Positions 8,227-16,137 of a stretch of DNA of 64,000 bases are shown here, piece by piece. Both the position numbers and the translations under genes were made by a program. The notes under the pieces were generated by a model, which worked only from the letters and a program-made list of their open reading frames with translations, made no database searches and was not told the DNA's origin. How positions within the stretch are numbered: position 1 is the stretch's first letter; each line of letters starts with the position of its first letter. Origin of the DNA: Muriicola sp. Z0-33 (GTDB lineage: Bacteria > Bacteroidota > Bacteroidia > Flavobacteriales > Flavobacteriaceae); assembly GCF_026126425.1 (NCBI RefSeq), contig NZ_JAFMPW010000011.1, forward strand, positions 97,352 to 161,351. Direction: 5' to 3'.

Positions 8227-10695
8227 TTATAATTGTTTAGCGTCTTTTACTTTTTGATTGGTTATGGCGATATCTATTACCTCCCTCATATCAGACACAA
8301 AATGAAACTTCAGTCCTTTTAGGTACTCTTGTTTAATCTCCATAATGTCTTTCCTGTTATCTTCAGACAAGATGATCTCTTTTATCCTTGCTCTTTTGGC
8401 TGCAAGGATTTTCTCCTTGATGCCCCCTACCGGAAGTACCTTTCCCCTAAGGGTGATCTCACCAGTCATAGCAAGGCTTTTCTTTACCTTTTTCTGGGCA
8501 AATAAGGAAACCAGGGAAGTAAGCATAGTAATACCCGCACTGGGGCCATCTTTTGGAGTTGCTCCTTCAGGTACGTGGATATGCACATTGTATTTATCAA
8601 AAACTTCCGGGTCTATCCCAAATTTCTCTGCATTAGATTTGATAAACTCCATCGCAATGGTGGCCGACTCTTTCATTACCTTTCCAAGGTTTCCGGTAAT
8701 GTTCAGGGTTCCCTTTCCTCTGGATAATATAGACTCTATAAAAAGAATATCTCCACCCACGCGGGTCCATGCGAGTCCGGTGACTACGCCTGCAACATCG
8801 TTATTCTCATATTTATCGCGTTCCATTCTTGCAGGGCCCAGAATCTTCTCAACATCTTCATTGGTAATGGTAATATTGTATTCTTCTTCTGTAGCTATAG
8901 ATTTTGCTGCATATCTCACTGTTTTGGCGATCTGCTTTTCTAATCCCCTCACACCAGATTCCCGGGTATACCCCTCTACAATCTTTTCCAGTTGCCTTTT
9001 ACCAATTTTAAGATGTTTGGAGGTGAGCCCGTGTTCCTCTAATTGTTTTGGCAATAAATGACGCTTGGCAATCTCTACCTTTTCCTCAATGGTGTACCCA
9101 GTCACGTTAATAATTTCCATCCTGTCTAACAAGGCGGGTTGTATGGTAGATAAATTATTGGCCGTAGCAATAAACATTACTTTAGAAAGGTCATAGCCCA
9201 TTTCCAGAAAGTTATCGTAAAATTCACTGTTTTGCTCAGGGTCCAGTACTTCCAGCATAGCCGAAGACGGATCTCCCTGGTGACTGGCAGTTAGTTTATC
9301 TATTTCATCAAGTATAAATACCGGGTTAGATGTCCCGGCTTTCTTGATACTTTGAATAATTCGTCCTGGCATGGCACCAATATAAGTTTTGCGGTGTCCT
9401 CTTATTTCACCTTCATCGCGCAGCCCACTTAGGGACACCCTAACATATTCTCTGCCCAAAGCCTCAGCAACAGATTTACCCAGGGAGGTCTTACCCACTC
9501 CAGGAGGACCGTAAAGGCAAAGAATAGGAGATTTCATATCGTTGCGAAGTTTTAGTACCGCCAGATATTCTATAATCCTGCGCTTGACATCCTCTAGTCC
9601 GTAATGGTCTCTGTTTAATATTTTCTCAGCGCGCTTAAGATCAAATTTATCTTTAGAATAGGCATTCCAGGGAAGCTCCAAAAACAGGTCCAGGTAATTG
9701 CGCTGAATAGAATATTCGGCTACCTGGGGGTTCATACGCTGCAGTTTGGACAGTTCCTTTTCAAAATGCTCCTTCTCCTTTTTACCCCATTTCTTGTCCT
9801 TGGCTTTGAGCTGCATTTCCTGGATCTCTTCATCATAGGAGACCCCGCCCAGTTCTTCCTGGATGGTTTTCATCTGCTGATGCAAGAAGTATTCACGCTG
9901 CTGTTGATCCATATCCGTGCGTACCTTAGACTGGATGTCGTTTTTCAACTCTAACTGTTGAAGTTCCACATTCATATACTTCAGTGCGGTTAGTGCACGC
10001 TCCTGCAGGTTGCCAATTTCTAACAACTCCTGCTTTTCTTTAACACTTAAGTTAAGGTTAGAGGAAACAAAATTGACCAGGAAAGAATTACTCTCAATAT
10101 TCTTGATGGCAAAGGAAGCCTCAGATGGGATATTGGGGTTTTTCTTTATAATTAGCAGGGCTAGCTCTTTAATTGAATCTATGATTGCTGTAAACTCTTT
10201 GTCTTGCCTTTCTGGTCTGATTTCGGCAGCCTCACGGATGGTTGCGCTCATATAGGGTTGTTCTGTAAGCACTTCAGCTATCTCGAAACGCTTTTTCCCC
10301 TGTATGATTACCGTGGTATTACCATCAGGCATTTGCAAAACTCTGAGAATTCTGGCTACGGTACCTAAAGTATTGATGTCTTTGATCCCCGGATTTTCAA
10401 CTTCCTCATCCTTTTGGGAAACCACCCCAATGACTTTAGAACCGTTATTGGCATCCTTGATCAGGTTAATAGATTTATCCCGACCGGCGGTTATTGGAAT
10501 AACCACCCCCGGAAACAATACGGTATTGCGCAGTGGCAAGATAGGTAAGGTCTCGGGCAGGCCTTCATTGTTCATTTCCTCTTCATCTTCAGGGGTTAAA
10601 AGCGGAATTAATTCTGCATCTTCCTCAATGCCCCCTAGCGACATATTGTCAAAATTTGAAAATTTAGCATCTCCCATATCAATATTATCAGTCAT
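8227..10695 (-). CDS. lon: ATP-dependent protease Lon
   Basis: 822 residues. An N-terminal LON substrate-binding domain (about 47-245, [19 protein letters not shown]) is followed by a coiled-coil region, an AAA+ module with Walker [14 protein letters not shown] and Walker [10 protein letters not shown], and a C-terminal serine protease domain with the catalytic Ser in GPSAGITM and Lys in [12 protein letters not shown]. It degrades damaged and regulatory proteins in the cytoplasm. The first 45 residues are acidic and specific to this lineage. The start at 10695 lies within an inverted repeat, described separately, that may control expression. Confidence 0.97.
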   Translation of the reverse strand: MTDNIDMGDAKFSNFDNMSLGGIEEDAELIPLLTPEDEEEMNNEGLPETLPILPLRNTVLFPGVVIPITAGRDKSINLIKDANNGSKVIGVVSQKDEEVENPGIKDINTLGTVARILRVLQMPDGNTTVIIQGKKRFEIAEVLTEQPYMSATIREAAEIRPERQDKEFTAIIDSIKELALLIIKKNPNIPSEASFAIKNIESNSFLVNFVSSNLNLSVKEKQELLEIGNLQERALTALKYMNVELQQLELKNDIQSKVRTDMDQQQREYFLHQQMKTIQEELGGVSYDEEIQEMQLKAKDKKWGKKEKEHFEKELSKLQRMNPQVAEYSIQRNYLDLFLELPWNAYSKDKFDLKRAEKILNRDHYGLEDVKRRIIEYLAVLKLRNDMKSPILCLYGPPGVGKTSLGKSVAEALGREYVRVSLSGLRDEGEIRGHRKTYIGAMPGRIIQSIKKAGTSNPVFILDEIDKLTASHQGDPSSAMLEVLDPEQNSEFYDNFLEMGYDLSKVMFIATANNLSTIQPALLDRMEIINVTGYTIEEKVEIAKRHLLPKQLEEHGLTSKHLKIGKRQLEKIVEGYTRESGVRGLEKQIAKTVRYAAKSIATEEEYNITITNEDVEKILGPARMERDKYENNDVAGVVTGLAWTRVGGDILFIESILSRGKGTLNITGNLGKVMKESATIAMEFIKSNAEKFGIDPEVFDKYNVHIHVPEGATPKDGPSAGITMLTSLVSLFAQKKVKKSLAMTGEITLRGKVLPVGGIKEKILAAKRARIKEIILSEDNRKDIMEIKQEYLKGLKFHFVSDMREVIDIAITNQKVKDAKQL

Positions 10696-10716
10696 TCTGT
10701 CATTTACAGACAGAAT
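10694..10716 (-). promoter_or_regulatory. 8-bp inverted repeat at the lon start codon
   Basis: ATTCTGTC (10694-10701) and GACAGAAT (10709-10716) are perfect inverse complements separated by 7 bases. The left arm includes two bases of the lon ATG (the codon occupies 10693-10695). It could be an operator or an mRNA hairpin blocking initiation. A related element lies about 95 bases further upstream. Confidence 0.4.
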
Positions 10717-10793
10717 TCTATCACTTTAAATTATAATTCAATTTTTATAAGAAGCTGGTTTCCAGTGTTTAAAATTACCACTTGCCCTGTTTC

Positions 10794-10810
10794 TTCTGTC
10801 TATTTAGACA
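10794..10810. promoter_or_regulatory. Second TTCTGTC-type inverted repeat in the lon/sigma intergenic region
   Basis: TGTCTA-TT-TAGACA at 10797-10810 is a perfect 6-bp inverted repeat, and the sequence TTCTGTC plus ATTTA matches the element at the lon start. The two may be paired binding sites for one regulator, serving lon and possibly the divergent sigma operon. Confidence 0.3.
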
Positions 10811-10895
10811 ATTGTTGTGCCATTTCAGGGAATATTTTCCTAAAAACTGTAACAATCCCTAAATTGATTCATCTATAAGACAAACCATTTACTTT

Positions 10896-11447
10896 TTGAG
10901 CCAAAGTTTAACACATACTGAAGACCTGTTGCAATTGTGTCTGGAAGGAAAGCAGACTGCGCAATTAGAAATTTACAATCGCTATTACAAGGCCATGTAT
11001 AATACAGCTGTAAGGATTGTAAAAGACAGTGCGGAAGCCGAGGATGTGATGCAGGAATCGTTTTTAAATGCGTTTACGAAACTGAGCACATTCAAAGGAG
11101 ATGTCACCTTCGGAGCCTGGTTAAAGAGGATTGTTATCAACAATAGTATTTACCATTACCGAAAGCAACAAAAGAAGCAGGAAGTTAATCTTGATGACAT
11201 AATGTACAAGGTCGAAGATAATGATGAAGTTGGAAGGGATCATAGCGGTACAGAACTGAAGGCTCAAAAAGTGCTGGAAACTATGAAACGATTAAAAGAC
11301 AATTACAGAATTTCTTTGACCTTACATTTAATCGAAGGATACGACTATGAAGAAGTGAGTCAGATAATGGATATCAGTTATGCCAATTGCAGAACAACGA
11401 TATCGCGAGCAAAAGAAAGTTTGAGAAAGAAAATGATAAATGCCTGA
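10896..11447 (+). CDS. ECF-type RNA polymerase sigma factor
   Basis: 183 residues. Region 2 is clear at about 25-95 (YNRYYKAMYNTAVRIV, EDVMQESFLNAF, FGAWLKRIVINN), and region 4 at about 125-180 (ISLTLHLIEGYDYEEVSQIM, NCRTTISRAKESLRKKM). It redirects RNA polymerase to a specific promoter set. The start is a TTG: the first in-frame ATG lies after the beginning of region 2, so TTG at 10896 is needed for a complete domain and should give low expression. The next gene, 3 bases downstream, is a single-pass membrane protein that could act as its anti-sigma factor, followed by two exported beta-repeat proteins. Confidence 0.9.
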   Translation: MSQSLTHTEDLLQLCLEGKQTAQLEIYNRYYKAMYNTAVRIVKDSAEAEDVMQESFLNAFTKLSTFKGDVTFGAWLKRIVINNSIYHYRKQQKKQEVNLDDIMYKVEDNDEVGRDHSGTELKAQKVLETMKRLKDNYRISLTLHLIEGYDYEEVSQIMDISYANCRTTISRAKESLRKKMINA

Positions 11448-11450
11448 ATT

Positions 11451-12008
11451 ATGAAAGAAGAAAACATAGATGCGCTTTTTAAAGCACTGGAAGGTAATTT
11501 TGATACGGCTACACCGGCCGCAGGGCACAAGGAAAGATTCCTTGAAAAATTACAACCCTCTGGAGTAGTCAGTATTGGGAAAAAGAAAAAGTCCTGGTGG
11601 AAACCGCTTTCCATCGCCGCTTCTATCGCAGTATTATTTGCGGTGGGTATGGGAATTGTAAATTCTAATCCTAGTATTGAACAGCAAGTAGCGGATATCT
11701 CACCCGAGGCATCGCAATCTCATTTTTACTTTGCAAGTCTTATAGAGCAGCAAGTACAGGAGTTGGAAAGTAAAAGCAGCCCTGAGACTAAAAAAATGAT
11801 AGAAGATGCTATGCTTCAATTAGAAAAGTTAGAAGCAAATTATACCAAATTGGAGCAAGACCTCTTAGGCGGTGGTAATAGCAAACTGATCTTAAGCGCA
11901 ATGATAACCAACTTCCAGACCAGAATAGATCTTTTACAAGATGTAATGAACAGAATTGATAATATAAACAACTTTAATACTCTAAATGATGAAAACTTTA
12001 CTATTTAA
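11451..12008 (+). CDS. Single-pass membrane protein, possible anti-sigma factor
   Basis: 185 residues. An N-terminal cytoplasmic part (about 1-48) ends in a basic stretch (GKKKKSWWKP), followed by one transmembrane helix at about 52-70 (LSIAASIAVLFAVGMGIV) and a C-terminal periplasmic part rich in Glu and Gln that is probably coiled coil (QQVQELESK, QLEKLEANYTKLEQDL). No classical zinc anti-sigma motif is visible. Position immediately after an ECF sigma gene, together with the topology, suggests an anti-sigma role by inference. The gene overlaps the next one by about 20 bases, so translational coupling is likely. Confidence 0.75.
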   Translation: MKEENIDALFKALEGNFDTATPAAGHKERFLEKLQPSGVVSIGKKKKSWWKPLSIAASIAVLFAVGMGIVNSNPSIEQQVADISPEASQSHFYFASLIEQQVQELESKSSPETKKMIEDAMLQLEKLEANYTKLEQDLLGGGNSKLILSAMITNFQTRIDLLQDVMNRIDNINNFNTLNDENFTI

Positions 12009-13077
12009 ATATACATTAATGCTGATGCTGACCGTACCTGGGCTAATGATGGCTCATAACGGGGAGCTAAAAGGAAAGCATACCAAGGAAAAGACCATAA
12101 AGAAAGAATTTAACGTGAACTCTGATGCCCTTTTAAAGGTAAGTAACAGCTATGGTAACCTCAATATTACTTCCTGGAATGAAAACAGAGTGGTAATAGA
12201 GGTTCATGTTAAGACCAATGGCAATAACGAGGAGAAAGTACAGAAAAAGCTCGATAATATTACCATAGATTTTGAAGCCAGCAGCAGCATGGTTTCTGCC
12301 AAAACCAATTTTAATAATAAAAAAAGTAGCTGGGGATGGGGTGGTAAGAGCAACAATGTAAATATGCAAATTAACTACACTATTAAACTCCCTGTAAAAA
12401 ACAGTGTACACCTCAGCAATGATTATGGAAATATTAATCTTGACCGTATAGACGGGCATGCCAAGATTAGTTGTGATTACGGCAGATTAGATATTGGAGA
12501 GTTGCACGGTAGAAACAATCAATTGAGTTTTGACTATACCTCTAAATCTACTATTGGTTATATCAACAGTGGTAAGATCTCTGCAGACTATTCTGGTTTT
12601 ACAATAGAGAAAGCGGGTAATTTAGAAGTCAGTGCTGACTATACCAACTCTACCATCGAGAAAATGGAAAATTTAGAATACTCTGCCGATTATGGTAACC
12701 TGGAGGTAGAAGAAGTGGAGAATGTTAACGGTAATGGGGATTACATCAATGTAAAATTAGGAACAGTACACGGCAATGTGGATGTGAATGCAGATTATGG
12801 ATCCGTTAGAATAAAAAGAATGGCTTCTGACGCCGGCAATATCAATTTGCGCACAGACTATACCGGAATTAAAATAGGATACGATTCCCAATATCATTTT
12901 GATTTTGAGATCACAACAGAGCATGCCGGGGTTAGCGGAAAAGACGCCTTCGAGATGAGCATAAGTAAAGAAAAATCCAGTGATCGTTACTATAAAGGCT
13001 ATTACGGAAAGTCTGGTAGTGGTAACAAGGTATATATCACCAGCGATTACGGTAGCGTATCATTTAGTCAATATTAA
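11989..13077 (+). CDS. DUF4097-type beta-strand-repeat exported protein
   Basis: About 362 residues with a signal peptide (LMLMLTVPGLMMAHN). The rest is a repetitive right-handed beta structure, with about ten strand-turn motifs built on DYGN/DYTN (SNSYGNLNI, SNDYGNINL, SCDYGRLDI, SADYTNSTI, SADYGNLEV, NADYGSVRI, TSDYGSVSF). This is the pattern of the DUF4097 family, whose biochemical role is not settled. Two adjacent ATG codons (11986 and 11989) are possible starts, both overlapping the preceding gene. It is the third gene of the sigma operon and precedes a second beta-repeat protein, which suggests the pair is a controlled envelope output. Confidence 0.85.
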   Translation: MKTLLFKYTLMLMLTVPGLMMAHNGELKGKHTKEKTIKKEFNVNSDALLKVSNSYGNLNITSWNENRVVIEVHVKTNGNNEEKVQKKLDNITIDFEASSSMVSAKTNFNNKKSSWGWGGKSNNVNMQINYTIKLPVKNSVHLSNDYGNINLDRIDGHAKISCDYGRLDIGELHGRNNQLSFDYTSKSTIGYINSGKISADYSGFTIEKAGNLEVSADYTNSTIEKMENLEYSADYGNLEVEEVENVNGNGDYINVKLGTVHGNVDVNADYGSVRIKRMASDAGNINLRTDYTGIKIGYDSQYHFDFEITTEHAGVSGKDAFEMSISKEKSSDRYYKGYYGKSGSGNKVYITSDYGSVSFSQY

Positions 13078-13105
13078 TTAACCTCCCTAAAATTTGGGCC
13101 TAAAA

Positions 13106-13837
13106 ATGAAAAAAATGAAAAAAGTAATAACTCTAGCTGTGGCAATGTTGGTGGTAGTAGTAACCAACGCACAGTGGAAGAAAGTAAAAGGAAACGGGAA
13201 TGTAGTAACCATAGAAAGATCTACAGGAGATTATGAGGCTGTGGCTGTATCCGGGTTCTTTGATGTAGAACTGGTTGATGGGAATGAAGGGGAACTTACA
13301 TTAAAAGGTGAAGAAAACCTTCTGGACCATATCATCACCGAAGTAAAAAATGGCAAATTGGTGATTAAAGCCGAAAAAGGTAAAAACCTCCAACCCTCTA
13401 ATTGGAAAGATGGTATTCTTATCACAGTGCCTGTAGAAAGCATTAATGGAGTCTCTCTGTCAGGATCTGGCGACATAGTAGGTAAAACAAAATTGAAAGC
13501 TGATGATTTCAGTACCAGCATGTCTGGCTCAGGAGATATCACCCTTGAGGTAGAAGCAGATAATTTATCTACTTCAATGTCTGGATCCGGAGATATATCA
13601 CTAAGTGGAAAAGCTGGAGATTTTGACGTAAGCATTTCTGGTTCGGGTGATATTAAGGCATATGAGCTTGAAGCAGAAAACGTTGAAGCCCAGGTTTCTG
13701 GTTCTGCAGATATTAAGGTAACTGTTAACGGTATATTGAAAGCCAGGGTTTCTGGTTCAGGGGATATTCACTACAGAGGTAACCCTACTAAAATAGATAG
13801 TAAAGCTTCAGGATCTGGAGATATTTCCAGAGGATAA
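13106..13837 (+). CDS. GIN-domain (DUF2807) exported beta-helix protein
   Basis: About 243 residues. It starts at ATG 13106 with MKKMKKVITLAVAMLVVVVTNAQ, a signal peptide; the frame is open further to a TTG at 13094. The mature part has one head region (YEAVAVSGFFDVELVDG) and then seven copies of the motif SGSGDI or SGSADI at 20-25-residue steps, the hallmark of the head-GIN / DUF2807 family, which folds as a beta-helix and is annotated as putative adhesin. It ends the sigma operon, just before a strong terminator. The shared repeat architecture with the preceding DUF4097 protein suggests related surface or periplasmic roles. Confidence 0.88.
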   Translation: MKKMKKVITLAVAMLVVVVTNAQWKKVKGNGNVVTIERSTGDYEAVAVSGFFDVELVDGNEGELTLKGEENLLDHIITEVKNGKLVIKAEKGKNLQPSNWKDGILITVPVESINGVSLSGSGDIVGKTKLKADDFSTSMSGSGDITLEVEADNLSTSMSGSGDISLSGKAGDFDVSISGSGDIKAYELEAENVEAQVSGSADIKVTVNGILKARVSGSGDIHYRGNPTKIDSKASGSGDISRG

Positions 13838-13868
13838 AAATTAACATCAAAAAACGAGCACAATCAGC

Positions 13869-13898
13869 ACCCTGTTCTTTTTAGGACAGGGTTTTTTT
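13869..13898 (+). terminator. Terminator of the sigma/DUF4097/GIN operon
   Basis: ACCCTGTTC at 13869-13877 pairs with GGACAGGGT at 13884-13892 (one G-T pair), followed by a run of T. The loop contains the stop codon of the convergent MFS gene. Confidence 0.8.
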
Positions 13899-15209
13899 AT
13901 TCACTCTGGTCAAAAGCAGCACCCCAATTATAAAAAAGAGTCCCAGAAAGATGGTGGCATTGCGCATGCTTCCCGTAAATTGGGCGACAAAACCATAAAG
14001 AAAAGTACCAATAACTATCCCTATTTTCTCCGCTACATCATAAAAACTAAAAAAGGAAGTGGTATCCTTTGTCTCCGGGATAAACTTGGAATAAGTAGAT
14101 CTGGAGAGGGCCTGAATACCGCCCATTACCACCCCAACACAGGCTGCAGCGATATAAAAATCTAACGGACTTACTACAAAATAGGCATATATGCAGATAA
14201 AAATCCAAAGCAGGTTGATAACAATCAAGGTTTTAATATTCCCAAAAGCCCTGGATGCCCTCGCCGTTAACGTTGCCCCGAATATGGCGACAATTTGTAT
14301 GACAAGAATACTTACAATTAGGCCAGTAGTACGCTCCCCATCGGAGCCCCAGTTAATTTCTTCTTCACCAAAGTAAGTGGCGATAAGCATAACCGTTTGC
14401 ACCGCCATACTGTAGACAAAAAAGGCCCCTAAATATCGCTTCAGGCGCAACTGTTCACCCAACTGATACCAGACTCCCTTTAACTCTTTAAAACCATTGA
14501 GAACAATGTTCTTGCGCTCACCTTCTTTTTTAAACCCTTTAGGAAGGTGATAAAAAGTATACTGGCTAAATACAATCCACCAGATACCCACGGAGAGAAA
14601 GGAGTATTTCATGGCTTTAATTTCTGCCACCTCACCGGCATCCGATTCAATACCAAAGGCGCCCGGGTTCAGAACCATAGCCAGGTTAAATAGCAATAGC
14701 AGCACACTACCGATGTATCCCATCGAAAATCCCTTTGCACTAATGCCATCTTGCTGTTCAGGAAAGGCGATATCCGGCAGATATGAATTGTTGATTGCAA
14801 AACTTACCCAGAAACCAACAAGGCCAAAGAAATAGCAGGTAAGTCCCAGATAAATATGTTCTAGTGAGAACCAGTACAGGCCCATACAGGAAAGCCCTCC
14901 CAAATAGCAGAAGAATTTCATAAAAATGCGCTTATTGCCCAAATAATCGGCAATCCCGGACAAAAGCGGTGTAATAATGGCTATAAATAAGAAGGCGGCT
15001 GAAGTTACATAACTAATTAGTGGGGCCCTGGCAATTTCTCCGCCAAACACGGCAACTTTATCTATTTCGGCTACTCTGAATAAGGCACCATAAAAAATGG
15101 GGAAGATGGCTGAGGCAATCACAAGGCTGTAAACAGAATTTGCCCAGTCGTAGAACGCCCATGCATTTAATAATTTCTTACTTCCCTTAATTGCTATTGC
15201 TTTGGCCAT
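13881..15209 (-). CDS. MFS transporter, UMF1/Atg22-like
   Basis: 442 residues with about 12 hydrophobic helices. The N-terminal signature LLNAWAFYDWANSVYSLVI is typical of the UMF1 family of major facilitator proteins, related to the yeast vacuolar effluxer Atg22. The substrate in bacteria is unknown. A central loop (KGFKKEGERKNIVLNGFKEL) separates the two six-helix halves. The start codon lies only about 10 bases after a hairpin and T tract belonging to the upstream M48 gene, so its expression may depend on read-through. The 3' end converges on the sigma operon terminator. Confidence 0.9.
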   Translation of the reverse strand: MAKAIAIKGSKKLLNAWAFYDWANSVYSLVIASAIFPIFYGALFRVAEIDKVAVFGGEIARAPLISYVTSAAFLFIAIITPLLSGIADYLGNKRIFMKFFCYLGGLSCMGLYWFSLEHIYLGLTCYFFGLVGFWVSFAINNSYLPDIAFPEQQDGISAKGFSMGYIGSVLLLLFNLAMVLNPGAFGIESDAGEVAEIKAMKYSFLSVGIWWIVFSQYTFYHLPKGFKKEGERKNIVLNGFKELKGVWYQLGEQLRLKRYLGAFFVYSMAVQTVMLIATYFGEEEINWGSDGERTTGLIVSILVIQIVAIFGATLTARASRAFGNIKTLIVINLLWIFICIYAYFVVSPLDFYIAAACVGVVMGGIQALSRSTYSKFIPETKDTTSFFSFYDVAEKIGIVIGTFLYGFVAQFTGSMRNATIFLGLFFIIGVLLLTRVNKKTLS

Positions 15210-15210
15210 A

Positions 15211-15248
15211 TAAAAAATAAAAGCTGCCCATGGTTAACAGACAGCTTT
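15211..15248 (-). terminator. Hairpin and T tract between the M48 gene and the MFS gene
   Basis: On the minus strand AAAGCTG, a 15-base loop and CAGCTTT are followed by a T-rich tract (TATTTTTTA). It lies 41 bases after the M48 stop and about 10 bases before the MFS start, so it could be a terminator or an attenuator. Confidence 0.5.
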
Positions 15249-15288
15249 CAAAGTACGATTTTAAAAGTTCTTGATAATTTTCAATTTT

Positions 15289-16098
15289 TTATTGAAATGA
15301 AGTTACACCAAATTTAGCGGCTTCCTGCTTTGCCAGCGGCGCCCATTTGGTCAGATTATGAATTCTGGTATCGTTAGACGGGTGAGTGCTTAAAAACTCC
15401 GGAGGGGCATTGCCCCCTGCATTTGCTTTCATCCTTTTCCATAATTCAGCAGCTTCATCGGGGTTGTAACCTGCAATGGCCATTATCTGCAACCCAATCC
15501 TGTCCGCTTCACTTTCGTGCCCTCTGCTAAATGGCAACATCAACCCAACCGTTGAACCTATTCCATAGGCCTGATTAAAAGTATTTCGTTTTTGTGGATC
15601 CTGAATGGCCACATTCCCGGCCACGGCACCCAATTGCTGCAATGTGCCCGCGCTCATCCGCTGAGCTCCATGGTCTGCAAGGGCATGTGCAACTTCATGA
15701 CCCATAACCACTGCCACTCCAGTTTCTGTTTGTGTAATGGGTAATATCCCTGTATAAAAGACAATTTTACCGCCAGGCATACACCAGGCATTCACCAAAG
15801 TATCCTTAACCAGGTTGTATTCCCATTTATAATCCTTTAAGTAGCCGGGATAGCCATTGGCAGTTAGCCATCGTTCTGCAGCCGATGAGATGCGCTGCCC
15901 AACGTTGGTGATCATTTTTGCTTCTGTTGTACCTTCCAGTACTTTGTTCTCTCCAAGGAATTGATCGTACTGTGCAAATGCCATTGGAAAGATCTGGCTA
16001 TTGGGGTAAAAGTTCAGCACCTTTTTACCGGTAAACGGGTTTACTTTACAGGCCGATACCACAAGGACCAGGGCCAGTAATAATACTATTTTTTTCAT
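15289..16098 (-). CDS. M48-family lipoprotein metalloprotease
   Basis: 269 residues. A lipoprotein signal (VLVVSAC, Cys17) is followed by an M48 peptidase domain with the zinc motif HEVAHALADH and a third ligand in the downstream HESEADRIG motif. Relatives such as LoiP and BepA cleave or help assemble outer-membrane proteins. There are no transmembrane helices as in HtpX, so it acts in the periplasm attached to a membrane. The gene lies 39 bases after the GH31 gene on the same strand and is probably the last gene of that transcript, although a functional link with glucan metabolism is not obvious. Confidence 0.9.
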   Translation of the reverse strand: MKKIVLLLALVLVVSACKVNPFTGKKVLNFYPNSQIFPMAFAQYDQFLGENKVLEGTTEAKMITNVGQRISSAAERWLTANGYPGYLKDYKWEYNLVKDTLVNAWCMPGGKIVFYTGILPITQTETGVAVVMGHEVAHALADHGAQRMSAGTLQQLGAVAGNVAIQDPQKRNTFNQAYGIGSTVGLMLPFSRGHESEADRIGLQIMAIAGYNPDEAAELWKRMKANAGGNAPPEFLSTHPSNDTRIHNLTKWAPLAKQEAAKFGVTSFQ

Positions 16099-16137
16099 AT
16101 CAAATGTGTTAGTGTTTCGCTATGTAAAATACAAAAT

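Noticed and set aside
8345..9061. Plus-strand open frame of 238 codons inside lon
   Set aside because: Antisense of a highly conserved Lon domain; no recognisable motif.
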